NCBI RefSeq assembly: GCF_000711875.1 | Contig: NZ_JONM01000031.1 | Span: 1-33,008, forward strand | Reading direction: 5' to 3' | Source: Andreprevotia chitinilytica DSM 18519 | GTDB taxonomy: Bacteria > Pseudomonadota > Gammaproteobacteria > Burkholderiales > Chitinibacteraceae | Length of the DNA: 33,008 nucleotides | Part shown: one piece after another, positions 1 to 8,028 of the stretch | Layout of the letters: every line of letters starts with the position of its first letter | How positions within the stretch are numbered: the first letter of the stretch is position 1 | The notes under the pieces: generated by a model | What the model was told of the DNA's origin: nothing | Databases searched by the model: none | Seen by the model: only the letters and a program-made list of their open reading frames with translations | Made by a program: the position numbers and the translations under genes

Positions 1-2
1 TG

Positions 3-281
3 GGGCTGGTGCCGGTGGAGCGGCAGTCGGGCAGTTCACTGGCAGGGCCGTCCCGCCTGTCCAAAGCCGGCCCGGCGCGGGTGCGGGCTGTTCTGTACAT
101 GGCGGCGGTGGTGGCGATCCGCTACAACCCGGACATCAAGGCGCACTACGAGCGGCTGCTGGCGCGCGGCAAGGCGAAGAAATCGGCGCTGGGCGCTGCC
201 ATGCGCAAGCTGGTGCACCTGTGCTTTGGCGTACTCAAAACACAGAAGCCTTATCAGCCCGATTTTGCGTTCAGTGATTGA
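3..281 (+). CDS. IS110-family transposase, C-terminal fragment (runs off left edge)
   Basis: This is the last 92 codons of a transposase whose beginning lies outside the window. The frame is open from base 3 and ends at a TGA at 279-281. The residues (GLVPVERQSGSSLAGPSRLSK, then ARVRAVLYMAAVVAIRYNP, then GKAKKSALGAAMRKL) match the C-terminal transposase_20 part of IS110-family DEDD transposases. This part carries the conserved Ser-rich motif around the catalytic serine, followed by the helical block with a basic KAKK stretch. The GTG at base 9 is internal and not the start. IS110 elements insert by a site-specific, bridge-RNA-guided route and usually lack long terminal inverted repeats. I could not delimit an end in the roughly 65 bases before the next gene. 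Whether the element is intact cannot be judged from here. Confidence 0.85.
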   Translation, partial: GLVPVERQSGSSLAGPSRLSKAGPARVRAVLYMAAVVAIRYNPDIKAHYERLLARGKAKKSALGAAMRKLVHLCFGVLKTQKPYQPDFAFSD

Positions 282-306
282 CGGGCAAGACGGTATCTAC
301 GGATTG

Positions 307-351
307 CGTAGCACGGCGGGTTACGCAGCAAAGCTGCTAAGCCGCCCTACG
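307..351. repeat. Imperfect palindrome between IS110 remnant and EAL gene
   Basis: The outer arms are cgtag (307-311) and ctacg (347-351), with a further pairing cggcgg / ccgcc and an inner AGCAGC/GCTGCT-type stem. The right arm overlaps the TAG stop of the minus-strand EAL gene. The element could act as that gene's terminator, but there is no clear T-run. It could equally be a REP-like dispersed palindrome. No second copy is seen in this window. Confidence 0.4.
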
Positions 352-2482
352 TGTAATGCGCCATGTTCGGCGGCGTATAGGGCAGTGCCAAACCCTTGGC
401 ACGCCAGGCGATGAAAGCTTCTGCCGGCATGGGCTTGGCGATCATGTAGCCTTGCGCCTCGTCGCAGCCCATCACCGCCAGCGCCTGCCAGACGGCTTCG
501 CTCTCGATGCCTTCCGCGACCACGTTCAGGCCGAGGATGTGGCCCAGCTCGATGATGGAACGCACGATGGAGACGTTTTCAAAGTTGCCTTCCAGCGCGG
601 TCACGAAGGCTTGGTCGATCTTGAGTTCGTGCACCGGCATCTTGGCGAGATAGGCGAACGAGGAATAACCCGTGCCGAAGTCATCGATCGAGAGTTTGAC
701 GCCCAGCGAGCGCAGTCGGTGCAGGTTGCGCAGCAGCTCTTTCGGTCGGTTCATCACGCCGGTTTCGGTGATTTCCAGACAGAGGTACTTCGCGTCCACC
801 GCCATCGCCGCCAGCGATTCTTCGATGAAATCGACGAAGGTTTCGTCTTCGACATCGCTCACGCCCACGTTAACCGATACGCAGATCGAGACTTCCGCCA
901 ACGCCCAGTGCTCCAGCTGGCGCAGCACGGCCAGCACCATCCATTGCGTGATCGCGCGCAGTTTGCCGGTCTGCTCGGCAAACGGGATGAACAGGTTGGG
1001 CAGCACCCAGCCCCGATCCGGGTGCATCCAGCGGATCAGCGCCTCGGCGCTATGCACCGTGCCATCCGAGATCCTGACCTTGGGTTGGTAATAGACCTCG
1101 AATTGATTGCTGACCAAAGCCTCGCGCAGCTCGCCCAGCAAGGTGAGCTGGTTCTTGCGATTCTCTTCGTAAAGTGGTTCATACAGCTCGAACCCCTGAT
1201 GCCGCCGCTTGGCTTCATACATGGCGGCTTCGGCGTGCCGCAGCAGCAGATCGGCATCGCGGCCATGATCGGGCGAGAGCGCCACGCCAATACTGGCCCC
1301 CATATCGATCCGCTGCCCATTGACGACAATGGCGTCGGCCAGCGCATCTTCGATGCGGCCGATTTGCACCGGCAAATGCGTTTCATCGGTATCCGGCAGC
1401 AAGATGGCAAAAGCATCGCCGGAGAGCCGCGCGCACAACTCGCCCGGCCCGCTCATCAGGGTGCCCAAACGCCGACCCAACGCGGCAATAGCCGCATCGC
1501 CGGTTTGGTAGCCGAGGTAGTCGTTCACGTATTTAAACTGGTCGACATCCAGCAGCACCACCGAAAACGGCGGCTTGCCCTGCCGTAGCGCCAACTCGAC
1601 GCGATCGATGAACAAGGTACGGTTCGGTAGATTGGTCAGCCGGTCCTCATAGGCCAGCCGCCGCATATCGCGCTCACGTTCGGCCACGGCTTCGCTCATG
1701 GCGTTGAAGCCATGCGCCAGCTCGCCGATTTCATCATTGCTATGCCATTCAACCCGCGTGCTGTAATCCCCCTGCCCGATCCGGCGCACGGCGCTGACCA
1801 GATCGAGCACCGGCTGGGTCAGCCGCAACGCCAGCCACCAGGACAGCAACGCCCCCAACAGGAAAATCAGCCCGCCCAGCATCAGCGATTGCATCAGCGC
1901 GGCGCGCATCTGGCCGGCGATATCGCTGATGTCCACATCCGCGCCGATCATGTAGCGAAAGCCATTCGCCGCCGTGCCTGCCTGGAACAACGAGCGGAAA
2001 TCACCATAGCGGTCGTGATATTCGGCAAAGTGCGGGCCGCCATCCGCCACGGCGCGCAACATGCTCTGCCCGGCGGTATCAGAGCGCGAATAGAAACGGC
2101 CATCGTCATCCAGACCCATTTCGCGGCTGACTGTGGTGTTCATCAGGTAGTGGATGCGCGGGCCATCCAGCACGAACAGGTAGAGATAGCGCAGGCCGGC
2201 GGCTTTGCAGTAGCGCTCGAAGGCATGCACGTATTCCGAATATTCCGCATCGGCGAGCGTGCCGGGGCTCTTGGCCCGCACGATGTAATCGACCGGCAGC
2301 ATATGCGGCGCGGCGGCCACGGCCGAACGCAGGCGCGCGTCGATTTCGTTCTGGATACCGGAGGATTTCAGCAGGTAGCTGTAGGTGGTGTAGATGCTGG
2401 TGGCAGCGAGATTGATCAGCAAGAACAGGAGCATGATCTTGCCTCTGATGCTGCGCAGCATTTTTGGACGCCAGATCGGCAT
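347..2482 (-). CDS. Membrane c-di-GMP phosphodiesterase (sensor-HAMP-GGDEF-EAL), GGDEF degenerate
   Basis: The protein has 711 residues. A first TM segment lies at about 15-37, a periplasmic sensor region at 38-198, a second TM at about 201-219, HAMP at 220-272, GGDEF at 275-435 and EAL at 445-700. The GGDEF signature is SGDAF (354-358), so cyclase activity is unlikely. The EAL catalytic set looks complete: E480-A-L, ExTE at 570-573, DDFGTG at 600-605, K621, the AEGIE acidic residues near 657-660 and the AQGY glutamine near 677. The family hydrolyses c-di-GMP to pGpG, lowering the signal that favours biofilm over motility. I infer that the periplasmic region senses an unknown ligand and that the dead GGDEF domain may bind GTP as a regulator. 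The start is uncertain: M1 and M8 (MLRSIRGK) both lack a strong ribosome binding site. The gene has its own short upstream region holding an inverted repeat. Confidence 0.9.
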   Translation of the reverse strand: MPIWRPKMLRSIRGKIMLLFLLINLAATSIYTTYSYLLKSSGIQNEIDARLRSAVAAAPHMLPVDYIVRAKSPGTLADAEYSEYVHAFERYCKAAGLRYLYLFVLDGPRIHYLMNTTVSREMGLDDDGRFYSRSDTAGQSMLRAVADGGPHFAEYHDRYGDFRSLFQAGTAANGFRYMIGADVDISDIAGQMRAALMQSLMLGGLIFLLGALLSWWLALRLTQPVLDLVSAVRRIGQGDYSTRVEWHSNDEIGELAHGFNAMSEAVAERERDMRRLAYEDRLTNLPNRTLFIDRVELALRQGKPPFSVVLLDVDQFKYVNDYLGYQTGDAAIAALGRRLGTLMSGPGELCARLSGDAFAILLPDTDETHLPVQIGRIEDALADAIVVNGQRIDMGASIGVALSPDHGRDADLLLRHAEAAMYEAKRRHQGFELYEPLYEENRKNQLTLLGELREALVSNQFEVYYQPKVRISDGTVHSAEALIRWMHPDRGWVLPNLFIPFAEQTGKLRAITQWMVLAVLRQLEHWALAEVSICVSVNVGVSDVEDETFVDFIEESLAAMAVDAKYLCLEITETGVMNRPKELLRNLHRLRSLGVKLSIDDFGTGYSSFAYLAKMPVHELKIDQAFVTALEGNFENVSIVRSIIELGHILGLNVVAEGIESEAVWQALAVMGCDEAQGYMIAKPMPAEAFIAWRAKGLALPYTPPNMAHYT

Positions 2483-2494
2483 GGGCCACCACGT

Positions 2495-2517
2495 TATCTA
2501 TGCAGTTTTCATAGATA
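2495..2517. promoter_or_regulatory. Perfect inverted repeat just upstream of the EAL gene
   Basis: TATCTATG (2495-2502) and CATAGATA (2510-2517) are perfect complements separated by 7 bases. They lie 13-35 bases upstream of the ATG at 2482 on the minus strand. The AT-rich 8-bp arms and the position suggest a dimeric regulator's operator or a 5' UTR hairpin. The regulator is unknown and this is inference from symmetry alone. Confidence 0.4.
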
Positions 2518-2576
2518 GTCGAGCGGCCCAACCTTGCCAAGCTCTACTTTAGTTCGTACAGGGACTGTCAGAATCC

Positions 2577-4412
2577 CTACTCAAGCCAGGTTTTGCGCGC
2601 TGCAACACGCGCCTGATCCTGACCTACCGGTCGCAGGCCCCATGTATCGGCCAGCGCAGTACGGATCGACAGTCTGCGCACGATCAACTCATCCCGACGG
2701 AAGGCATGCACTTCCACCTCGCTGCCGACCGGATAACCGCCCAGCAAGGTATCGAGATTCGCCATCGTCACACGTAGCCCATCCCACGCGACCAGCACAT
2801 CGCCGGCCGACAAGCCCGCTGCCCGCGCCGCGCCGCCATCGAGCACATGGGTCAGCTTCACGCCGCCCGCCTCCCCGGCCAGCCGCGCACCCAGGCTATT
2901 GCCCGGCGTGCCGATTTCCTTCCAGCCGCCCTTGTCGCCACTCGCGGCCGGTGCGCGCAACTGGGTTTCCACACCGAACTCCGTCAGCAGCCCAGCCACC
3001 GGCAGCGCATCGGTCGAGCGCAGCGCCTGATCAAAGAACGCCTTGAGATCGACGCCGGCCACCTCGCTCGCCACGCGCTCCCATTTGTCCTCCGCCACGC
3101 CCTGCCCTTGGGGATAGAAATCACGACCGAAGCGTTGCCATAAGGCGCGCATCACATCATCGAGGCTCTTCGCCCCGCTGGTTTGCTGGCGAATGGTGAG
3201 ATCAAGGCACAGCGCCGCCAACGCCCCTTTGGTGTAATAGCTCACCAAGACATTCGGGCTGTTTTCATCTTGCCGGTAGTACTTCACCCACGCGTCGAGG
3301 CTGGCTTCCTCCAGATTCTGCTTGAGCCGCCCTGCCCCGCGCTCAACACCCGTCAGCGTTTGCGCCACGAGATCGAGATATTCCTGTTCCGTGATCAGAC
3401 CGGTGCGCACCAGCGTCAGGTCGTCGTAATACGAGGTGATGCCCTCGAACGCCCACAACAGCCGGGTGTAGTTCTCCCGCGTGAGGTCGTACGGCGCATA
3501 GGCCGCCGGCTTGATGCGCTTGACGTTCCAGCTGTGGAAATACTCGTGGCTGCACAGGCCGAGAAACTGCCGGTATGACGGCTTGACGGCCGTTTCATGC
3601 GCTAGCGGCAGATCATCGCGGCTCGCCATCAAGGCGGTGGACGAGCGATGCTCCAGCCCACCGTAGCCATCGCCGGTCACCATGGTCATGAACACGTAGC
3701 GCTCGAACGGCGCAGGCTCGCCGAACAGCTTGATCTGGTATTCGCAAATCTGCTTCAGATCGCGCTTGAGCCGTTTCATGTCGGCGCGATGCCGGCCAGC
3801 GATGACGATCTCATGCGGCACGCCGCACGCCTTGAAGGTCTCCCGCGTGAACTCGCCCATCTCGACCGGATGATCGATCAGCGCATCGTAATTGGCCGCG
3901 TGATAAGCGCCGAAACGGCTGGGCTTGTCGCTATCGTGCGGTAGCGTGGTGGCGATCTGCCAGCCCTTATATTGCTTCCCTTCCGGTTGCGCGATCTCGA
4001 CCGACACCGGCAGATCTTCCTGCCCCGCCACCGCCAGAAACACGCTGGTGCCATTGAAGAAGCCCCGCGCCTCATCCAGATACGCACCGCGCACGGACAG
4101 ATCAAAAGCGTAGACGTCGTATTCAAACGTCAGCTCGCCCTTCACTGGCGCGGCTTGCCAACGCTGCTTATCCAGCTTCGTCACCCTAACCGCTTTGCCC
4201 TTTGCATCCTGCGCCGAGATCGCCACCACATTGCGGGCGAATTCGCGGATCAGATAGCTGCCGGGAATCCATGCCGGCAACCAGACGATCTGGCCGGCGG
4301 CATCCGGCTTGGTGATGGTCAGGGTGATGCGGAACAGGTGGGCAGCAAGATCAACGGGTGCGATGCGGTACTGGATGGAATGCGGGACGGCAGGCGAGGC
4401 GGTTTTGGGCAT
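2577..4412 (-). CDS. M61-family metallopeptidase with C-terminal PDZ domain
   Basis: The protein has 611 residues, a usual length for bacterial M61 (glycyl aminopeptidase-like) enzymes. The zinc-binding HExxH motif is HEYFH at 289-293, followed by WNVKRIKP, which is characteristic of M61. The third ligand is likely E323 in WAFEGITSYY. An N-terminal beta-sandwich occupies about 10-170, with the conserved WIPGSYLIREFARN segment, and a PDZ domain lies at about 505-585 (GGAARAAGLSAGDVLVAWDG). There is no evident signal peptide, so a cytoplasmic location is likely. Family members cleave N-terminal glycine or alanine from peptides; the substrate here is unknown. The ATG at 4412 begins MPKTASPAVPHSIQYRI, which is typical of the family. 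The next gene upstream on the same strand is a response regulator with a separate upstream region, so co-transcription is not assured. Confidence 0.93.
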   Translation of the reverse strand: MPKTASPAVPHSIQYRIAPVDLAAHLFRITLTITKPDAAGQIVWLPAWIPGSYLIREFARNVVAISAQDAKGKAVRVTKLDKQRWQAAPVKGELTFEYDVYAFDLSVRGAYLDEARGFFNGTSVFLAVAGQEDLPVSVEIAQPEGKQYKGWQIATTLPHDSDKPSRFGAYHAANYDALIDHPVEMGEFTRETFKACGVPHEIVIAGRHRADMKRLKRDLKQICEYQIKLFGEPAPFERYVFMTMVTGDGYGGLEHRSSTALMASRDDLPLAHETAVKPSYRQFLGLCSHEYFHSWNVKRIKPAAYAPYDLTRENYTRLLWAFEGITSYYDDLTLVRTGLITEQEYLDLVAQTLTGVERGAGRLKQNLEEASLDAWVKYYRQDENSPNVLVSYYTKGALAALCLDLTIRQQTSGAKSLDDVMRALWQRFGRDFYPQGQGVAEDKWERVASEVAGVDLKAFFDQALRSTDALPVAGLLTEFGVETQLRAPAASGDKGGWKEIGTPGNSLGARLAGEAGGVKLTHVLDGGAARAAGLSAGDVLVAWDGLRVTMANLDTLLGGYPVGSEVEVHAFRRDELIVRRLSIRTALADTWGLRPVGQDQARVAARKTWLE

Positions 4413-4537
4413 GGCGAAGCGGGCTCCGTGGGCGGTCAGGCGACCGGCGAAGGTGCGAGTTTAACGCGGAGTGGTGGGGATTCGGGGCGCGGCCGCTGGC
4501 GGGTCAACGCCGGCCAGGGGGTTGTTGCCTCGGTTAA

Positions 4538-4565
4538 CCCCGGCCGGAAAAGCCGTCCGGGCTAC
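4538..4565. repeat. Half-copy of the GTAGCCCGGACG palindromic repeat
   Basis: The sequence ccccggccgg followed by agccgtccgggctac matches the right half of the full 82-bp palindrome at 28774-28855, where the order is cccggccgg then agccgtccgggctac. It lies in the 157-base gap between the M61 gene and the response regulator gene, next to the latter's stop. No other feature is seen in this gap. Confidence 0.6.
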
Positions 4566-4569
4566 AGGA

Positions 4570-5847
4570 TTAACGCACCTGGCTCGGCATCTTCGCCAAG
4601 CCGACCTGATTCCGCCCTGCCGCCTTGGCGCGGTACAAGCCTTGGTCGGCTTGTTCGATCAGATCGCGCACACTCATGCCTTGCTCGAAACTCGCCACCC
4701 CGGCGCTGAAGGTCGAAGAGAACTTGCCTTCCGAGGTGAGCTGGTAGATCGCGGCGAAGCGTTCGCGCCACTCATCCACGCGTTGCGCGGCACGCAGATA
4801 GGTCATGTCCGGCAGGATCACGCAGAATTCCTCGCCGCCATAGCGACCGACCAGATCGGGCTCTTGCGCGCAATGGCGCAGCAAGCGAGCGAGGCTTTTG
4901 ATGACCGCATCGCCGGTCAAATGACCGTAGGTGTCGTTCACGTTCTTGAAATGATCGATATCGATCATCGCCAAGGCCAGCGGGCGGTCGCTTTGGGTCG
5001 AGAGGAACAGCTCGGACTGCAGCCGGGTGGTGAAGTGGGTGTGGCTCAGCAAGCCGGTAAGACTGTCCCGAGTGAGGGCGCGGCGCAGTTTGCGGTAGCG
5101 GTCGGCCACGATGCTGACGGTGGAAATCAGTTGTTCGATGTCGTTGTTCTTGACCAGGAAATCCTCGCCGCCCATACGCCGCGCCGAGAGCTGATGGCCC
5201 AAGCGCGTTTCGGTAGAGAGGAACACGATGGGCAAGCCGTCGTATTGCGGATGCTGGCGCACGATGCGGGCGATTTCATCGCCGGTGTAATGCGGCATGT
5301 AGACATCCATCAGCACCAGATCGGGCTTGTAGCGCTGCAGCCACAGGAAGATTTCCAGCGGGTCCTGAATGTGCTTGGCCTGCATGCCGCTGCTTTCGAG
5401 CACCTTTTGCGCCCAATGGCCGCTGGCGACCGAGTCATCGACAATCAGGATGCGATACGGGATGGGCTCGTTGTTTTCCAGCAGCGCATCGAGCCGGTCG
5501 GCCAGTTTCGACGGATCACAGGGCTTGCTGATGAAATCGCTCACCCCGGCGCGCAGCAGTTGAATCTGGCTGACGATGGTCTGCTGGCTGGACAACAACA
5601 CCAGCGGCCAGTTGCCAATGCGCGAAAGGCGTTGCACCAGCTCTTGCAAGGCCAAGCCGCCTTCGAGGCCGGTATCGTCCAGCAGCACGGCCTGGGGTTT
5701 CGTTTCGGCGAGCGCCACCAGCAAGGCGGCGGGCCGTTGGAATGCGATGCTGTCAAAACCAAACGATTTGAGCGCGTCCGCCAATGCCGAGCCGGTTTCC
5801 GCTTCGGCACACAAAATCAGGATCGGTCGTTCAACGAGCTCAAGCAT
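4570..5847 (-). CDS. Response regulator diguanylate cyclase (REC-REC-GGDEF)
   Basis: The protein has 425 residues. The first receiver domain (about 8-122) has candidate aspartates D57/D58 and K108 but a poor N-terminal acidic pair. The second receiver (about 132-247) is canonical, with D137-D138, phospho-acceptor D181 in LVLMDVYMP, and K233. The GGDEF domain (about 258-415) keeps an intact GGEEF signature (337-341) and the DIDHFKNVND substrate-binding segment. It should therefore make c-di-GMP from two GTP. The product-inhibition I-site RxxD is QEPD (328-331), so feedback inhibition through it is probably lost. The layout resembles PleD. The cognate histidine kinase is not in the window. The gene faces the same way as the EAL phosphodiesterase 2 kb away, giving opposing c-di-GMP activities in one neighbourhood. 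The ATG at 5847 is followed by a hydrophobic REC beta-strand. Confidence 0.93.
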   Translation of the reverse strand: MLELVERPILILCAEAETGSALADALKSFGFDSIAFQRPAALLVALAETKPQAVLLDDTGLEGGLALQELVQRLSRIGNWPLVLLSSQQTIVSQIQLLRAGVSDFISKPCDPSKLADRLDALLENNEPIPYRILIVDDSVASGHWAQKVLESSGMQAKHIQDPLEIFLWLQRYKPDLVLMDVYMPHYTGDEIARIVRQHPQYDGLPIVFLSTETRLGHQLSARRMGGEDFLVKNNDIEQLISTVSIVADRYRKLRRALTRDSLTGLLSHTHFTTRLQSELFLSTQSDRPLALAMIDIDHFKNVNDTYGHLTGDAVIKSLARLLRHCAQEPDLVGRYGGEEFCVILPDMTYLRAAQRVDEWRERFAAIYQLTSEGKFSSTFSAGVASFEQGMSVRDLIEQADQGLYRAKAAGRNQVGLAKMPSQVR

Positions 5848-6028
5848 GGGGTTCCGGTTGTTATCTTTATGGAATAAGCAGAGCTTACAACGTAGACGCC
5901 GCTACCGAAGGCCGGGCCTACACACGGCCCGACCAACGTCATGCAACGACTGACCGGAGCACCGGCAGAGCGGCGTTCCAGCCCGACGCGGCACGATGGG
6001 AAAACCGCCAGCCCTCGCCAACAAATCG

Positions 6029-6439
6029 CTATTCCTTGCCTTGCTTGCGGGCGAAGTCATGCAGTTGCCGCCGCACCTTCTTGCTCGGCCGCCCGCGCAC
6101 CAGCGGGTTCTCGAACTGCGGTTCGGCCGCTTGTGCCTCCCGCACCAGTTCGCGCTTGGCGATGCTTTCCGGCGACTCCACGTACAACGACTGGGCCAAC
6201 ACCGCCGAGCCGCGCTTTTCCGCCAGTTGCAATACCGTGACGCTGAATTCGCCATGCGCTGCACGGATACGCAGCTCATCGCCCGCTTTCAATGCACGTG
6301 CCGGTTTGGGCCGCTCGCCATTCAGCATCACCCGGCCGGCTTCGACCGCTTCAGTGGCCAGCGTGCGTGTCTTGAAAAAACGCGCCGCCCAGAGCCATTT
6401 ATCGAGCCGTACTTTATCGCCGTCAGTGTCCTGCTTCAT
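6029..6439 (-). CDS. hslR: Hsp15-like S4-domain RNA-binding protein
   Basis: The protein has 136 residues, close to E. coli Hsp15 (133). The S4 RNA-binding domain occupies about 10-75 and begins RLDKWLWAARFFKTRTLA, followed by AGRVMLNG. The tail is basic (RGRPSKKVRRQLHDF), as in Hsp15. Hsp15 binds 50S subunits that carry a stalled nascent chain after premature dissociation and helps recycle them. I start it at the ATG at 6439 (MKQDTDGDKVRLDKW). The frame stays open upstream to 6676, but those residues are low-complexity, Arg-rich and run into a palindromic repeat. No strong ribosome binding site is visible. The gene is divergent from ydfG. Confidence 0.9.
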   Translation of the reverse strand: MKQDTDGDKVRLDKWLWAARFFKTRTLATEAVEAGRVMLNGERPKPARALKAGDELRIRAAHGEFSVTVLQLAEKRGSAVLAQSLYVESPESIAKRELVREAQAAEPQFENPLVRGRPSKKVRRQLHDFARKQGKE

Positions 6440-6638
6440 GGCTTTGTTCAAGATGGGTTTACTCCGAAGGGATGCGGCTGACGCCCAAACCAAAGGGCGA
6501 TTGTACCTACTGCCAGCATCCCGTTTACGGCTACAAACGCGAAAAGGCGCGCGATACCGGCAACGTGGTTCACTTAAGCCGTTTTTGCTTCGATTTCCCA
6601 TGCCGATACGAACACTGCCGGACTTGCGGCGCAATCTT

Positions 6639-6712
6639 CTGTAGGAGCGAGCTTGCTCGCGATGGCACTGTTTCATTCACCACAGCCATCGCGAGCAAGC
6701 TCGCTCCTACAG
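6639..6712. repeat. REP-like perfect palindrome (TGTAGGAGCGA family), copy 1
   Basis: Two perfectly complementary 28-base arms (6639-6666 and 6685-6712) flank an 18-base spacer. The arms start ctgtaggagcgagcttgctc. The same family recurs at 23812-23880, with arms that differ by compensated changes (CTTGC versus CTTGG). Such paired REP sequences are common between genes in pseudomonads and betaproteobacteria and are mobilised by RAYT (TnpA-REP) enzymes. No RAYT gene is present in this window. Confidence 0.9.
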
Positions 6713-6725
6713 CGGCCTGCCAGAC

Positions 6726-6767
6726 GAAAAAGCACCGCATTTCCTGAATGGAAAGCGGTGCTTTTTC
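6726..6767. terminator. Bidirectional intrinsic terminator
   Basis: Arms gaaaaagcaccgc (6726-6738) and gcggtgctttttc (6755-6767) are perfect complements. An inner stem tttcc/ggaaa closes a tgaat loop. There is a T5 run on the plus strand and on the complement, so it can act in both directions. It lies between two divergent genes, where neither gene's own transcript would need it. Confidence 0.85.
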
Positions 6768-6857
6768 AGCATTGGTGCCATACCGGCGTATTGTCTAGCG
6801 CTTAGCCGGCACGGCAACGCGCCGCTCTTTCAACCGACCATCAACAGGAGAACAACC

Positions 6858-7610
6858 ATGAGCCTGAATATCGTCATCACCGGTGCCAGCGCCGGTTTCG
6901 GGGAAGCGATGACCCGCCGCTACGTGCGCGAAGGGCATCGCGTGGTGGCTATCGGCCGGCGGCAAGATCGGCTGGCAGTACTAGCGCAGGAGTTGGGCGA
7001 TGCGGTCTTTCCGCTGGTGCTGGATGTGATCGACCGCGCTGCCGTCGCGTCCTTGCCCGAGCGGCTCCCGGCCGGTTTCACGCCGGATGTGCTGGTCAAC
7101 AATGCCGGACTGGCACTCGGCCTGAAGCCCGCCCACCAGGCCGATCTCGATGACTGGGAACGGATGATCGACACCAATATCAAGGGTCTGGTCTACGTCA
7201 CCCGCGCCCTGCTACCGGGCATGGTCGAGCGCGGGCGCGGGCACATCGTCAACATCGGCTCCACCGCCGGCGAGTGGCCCTACCCCGGCGGCAATGCCTA
7301 CGGCGGCACCAAAGCTTTCGTGCACCAGTTCAGCTTGAATCTGCGCGCCGATCTAATCGGCACGCCCGTCCGGGTGACCAATATCGAGCCGGGGCTGGCG
7401 GGCGGTACCGAGTTTTCGCTGGTGCGTTTTCATGGCGATGCGAGCAAGGCGCAATCGGTGTACGACGGCACGCACCCCTTGTCGGCGGACGATATTGCCG
7501 AAGCGGTGTATTGGGCGACCACCTTGCCGGCGCATGTGAACGTCAACACGCTGCAATTGATGCCGGTGTGCCAGGCGTTCGGGCCGCTGGCGGTGCATCG
7601 GGAACGCTAA
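6858..7610 (+). CDS. ydfG: NADP-dependent 3-hydroxy acid dehydrogenase (short-chain dehydrogenase, YdfG type)
   Basis: The protein has 250 residues (E. coli YdfG has 248). The cofactor motif is TGASAGFG at 8-15, the NNAG motif is near residue 81, the catalytic serine lies in NIGSTAGEWPYPGG and the YxxxK pair in AYGGTK. The order and flanking text (GRRQDRL, IDTNIKGLVY, IEPGLAGGTEFS, STLPAHVN-like HVNVNTLQLMPV) closely follow YdfG. In E. coli the enzyme oxidises L-allo-threonine, serine and 3-hydroxy acids with NADP and also reduces malonic semialdehyde. It is a cytoplasmic tetramer. The ATG is preceded by AGGAG at about 6846. It appears monocistronic, with a terminator upstream and a 600-base gap downstream. 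Confidence 0.93.
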   Translation: MSLNIVITGASAGFGEAMTRRYVREGHRVVAIGRRQDRLAVLAQELGDAVFPLVLDVIDRAAVASLPERLPAGFTPDVLVNNAGLALGLKPAHQADLDDWERMIDTNIKGLVYVTRALLPGMVERGRGHIVNIGSTAGEWPYPGGNAYGGTKAFVHQFSLNLRADLIGTPVRVTNIEPGLAGGTEFSLVRFHGDASKAQSVYDGTHPLSADDIAEAVYWATTLPAHVNVNTLQLMPVCQAFGPLAVHRER

Positions 7611-7642
7611 ACAGATCGACCCTTGCAGGTCGTCTTCAGACC

Positions 7643-7675
7643 ACGCAGCCCGGACGCCTTCTACGGCCGGGTTTT
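7643..7675 (+). repeat. Half-copy of the GTAGCCCGGACG repeat, possibly acting as ydfG terminator
   Basis: The sequence cgcagcccggacgccttct followed by acggccgggtttt matches the left half of the palindrome at 28774-28855. The stem cccgg (7649-7653) pairs with ccggg (7667-7671) and is followed by TTTT. It could thus serve as a weak terminator 40 bases after the ydfG stop. The repeat assignment is surer than the terminator function. Confidence 0.5.
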
Positions 7676-7999
7676 CTAGCGCATTGACCAGCGCAATCCC
7701 AGCTGGACACACCGAGCCATCGATTTTTCAGGATGGGTTGTGCGTAAGCAAAACCCATCAACCAATGCGCCGCGATGCGTACAGCAACTGATCTTGCTTA
7801 CGCGCAATTCCCCCAATAGGCAACGTGCCACCTCATCATGAGCGATGGCAGGCTTAGGCCCTCGTCAGCATCCCCCCCTCGCCCCCACCGGGCAATCCTC
7901 TCCCAAAGCCATGCTGCGCTGCAAAAAACGGCTTTTGTGCTGTCCGCCGCAGTGCCCTCACGGAATAAATTCACCCCATCAACTGACAAAAAACCAACA

Positions 8000-8028
8000 T
8001 TAACATGACCTCAATTGAACTTTATAAA
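8000..8028 (+). promoter_or_regulatory. Probable sigma-70 promoter of the aspT-aspT-asdA operon
   Basis: TTAACA (8000-8005) and TATAAA (8023-8028) are separated by exactly 17 bases, each matching consensus at 5 of 6 positions, in an AT-rich island within GC-rich DNA. Transcription would begin near 8035. That gives a 175-base leader before the first aspT start, long enough for leader-based control, though I recognise no known riboswitch. Confidence 0.65.

Noticed and set aside
356-1588. Plus-strand frame of 410 codons opposite the EAL gene.
   Set aside because: It is a shadow frame, rich in His, Gln and Arg, opposite strongly supported EAL and GGDEF domains.
6472-6747. Plus-strand 91-codon frame with several cysteine pairs, possibly a small zinc-binding protein.
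   Set aside because: GAAGG is only one or two bases from the ATG, the C-terminal third is translated REP sequence, and I recognise no family. I keep it as a low-interest finding, not a gene.
7798-7989. Minus-strand 63-codon frame between ydfG and the aspT operon.
   Set aside because: There is no convincing ribosome binding site, no recognisable content and no neighbour to support it.
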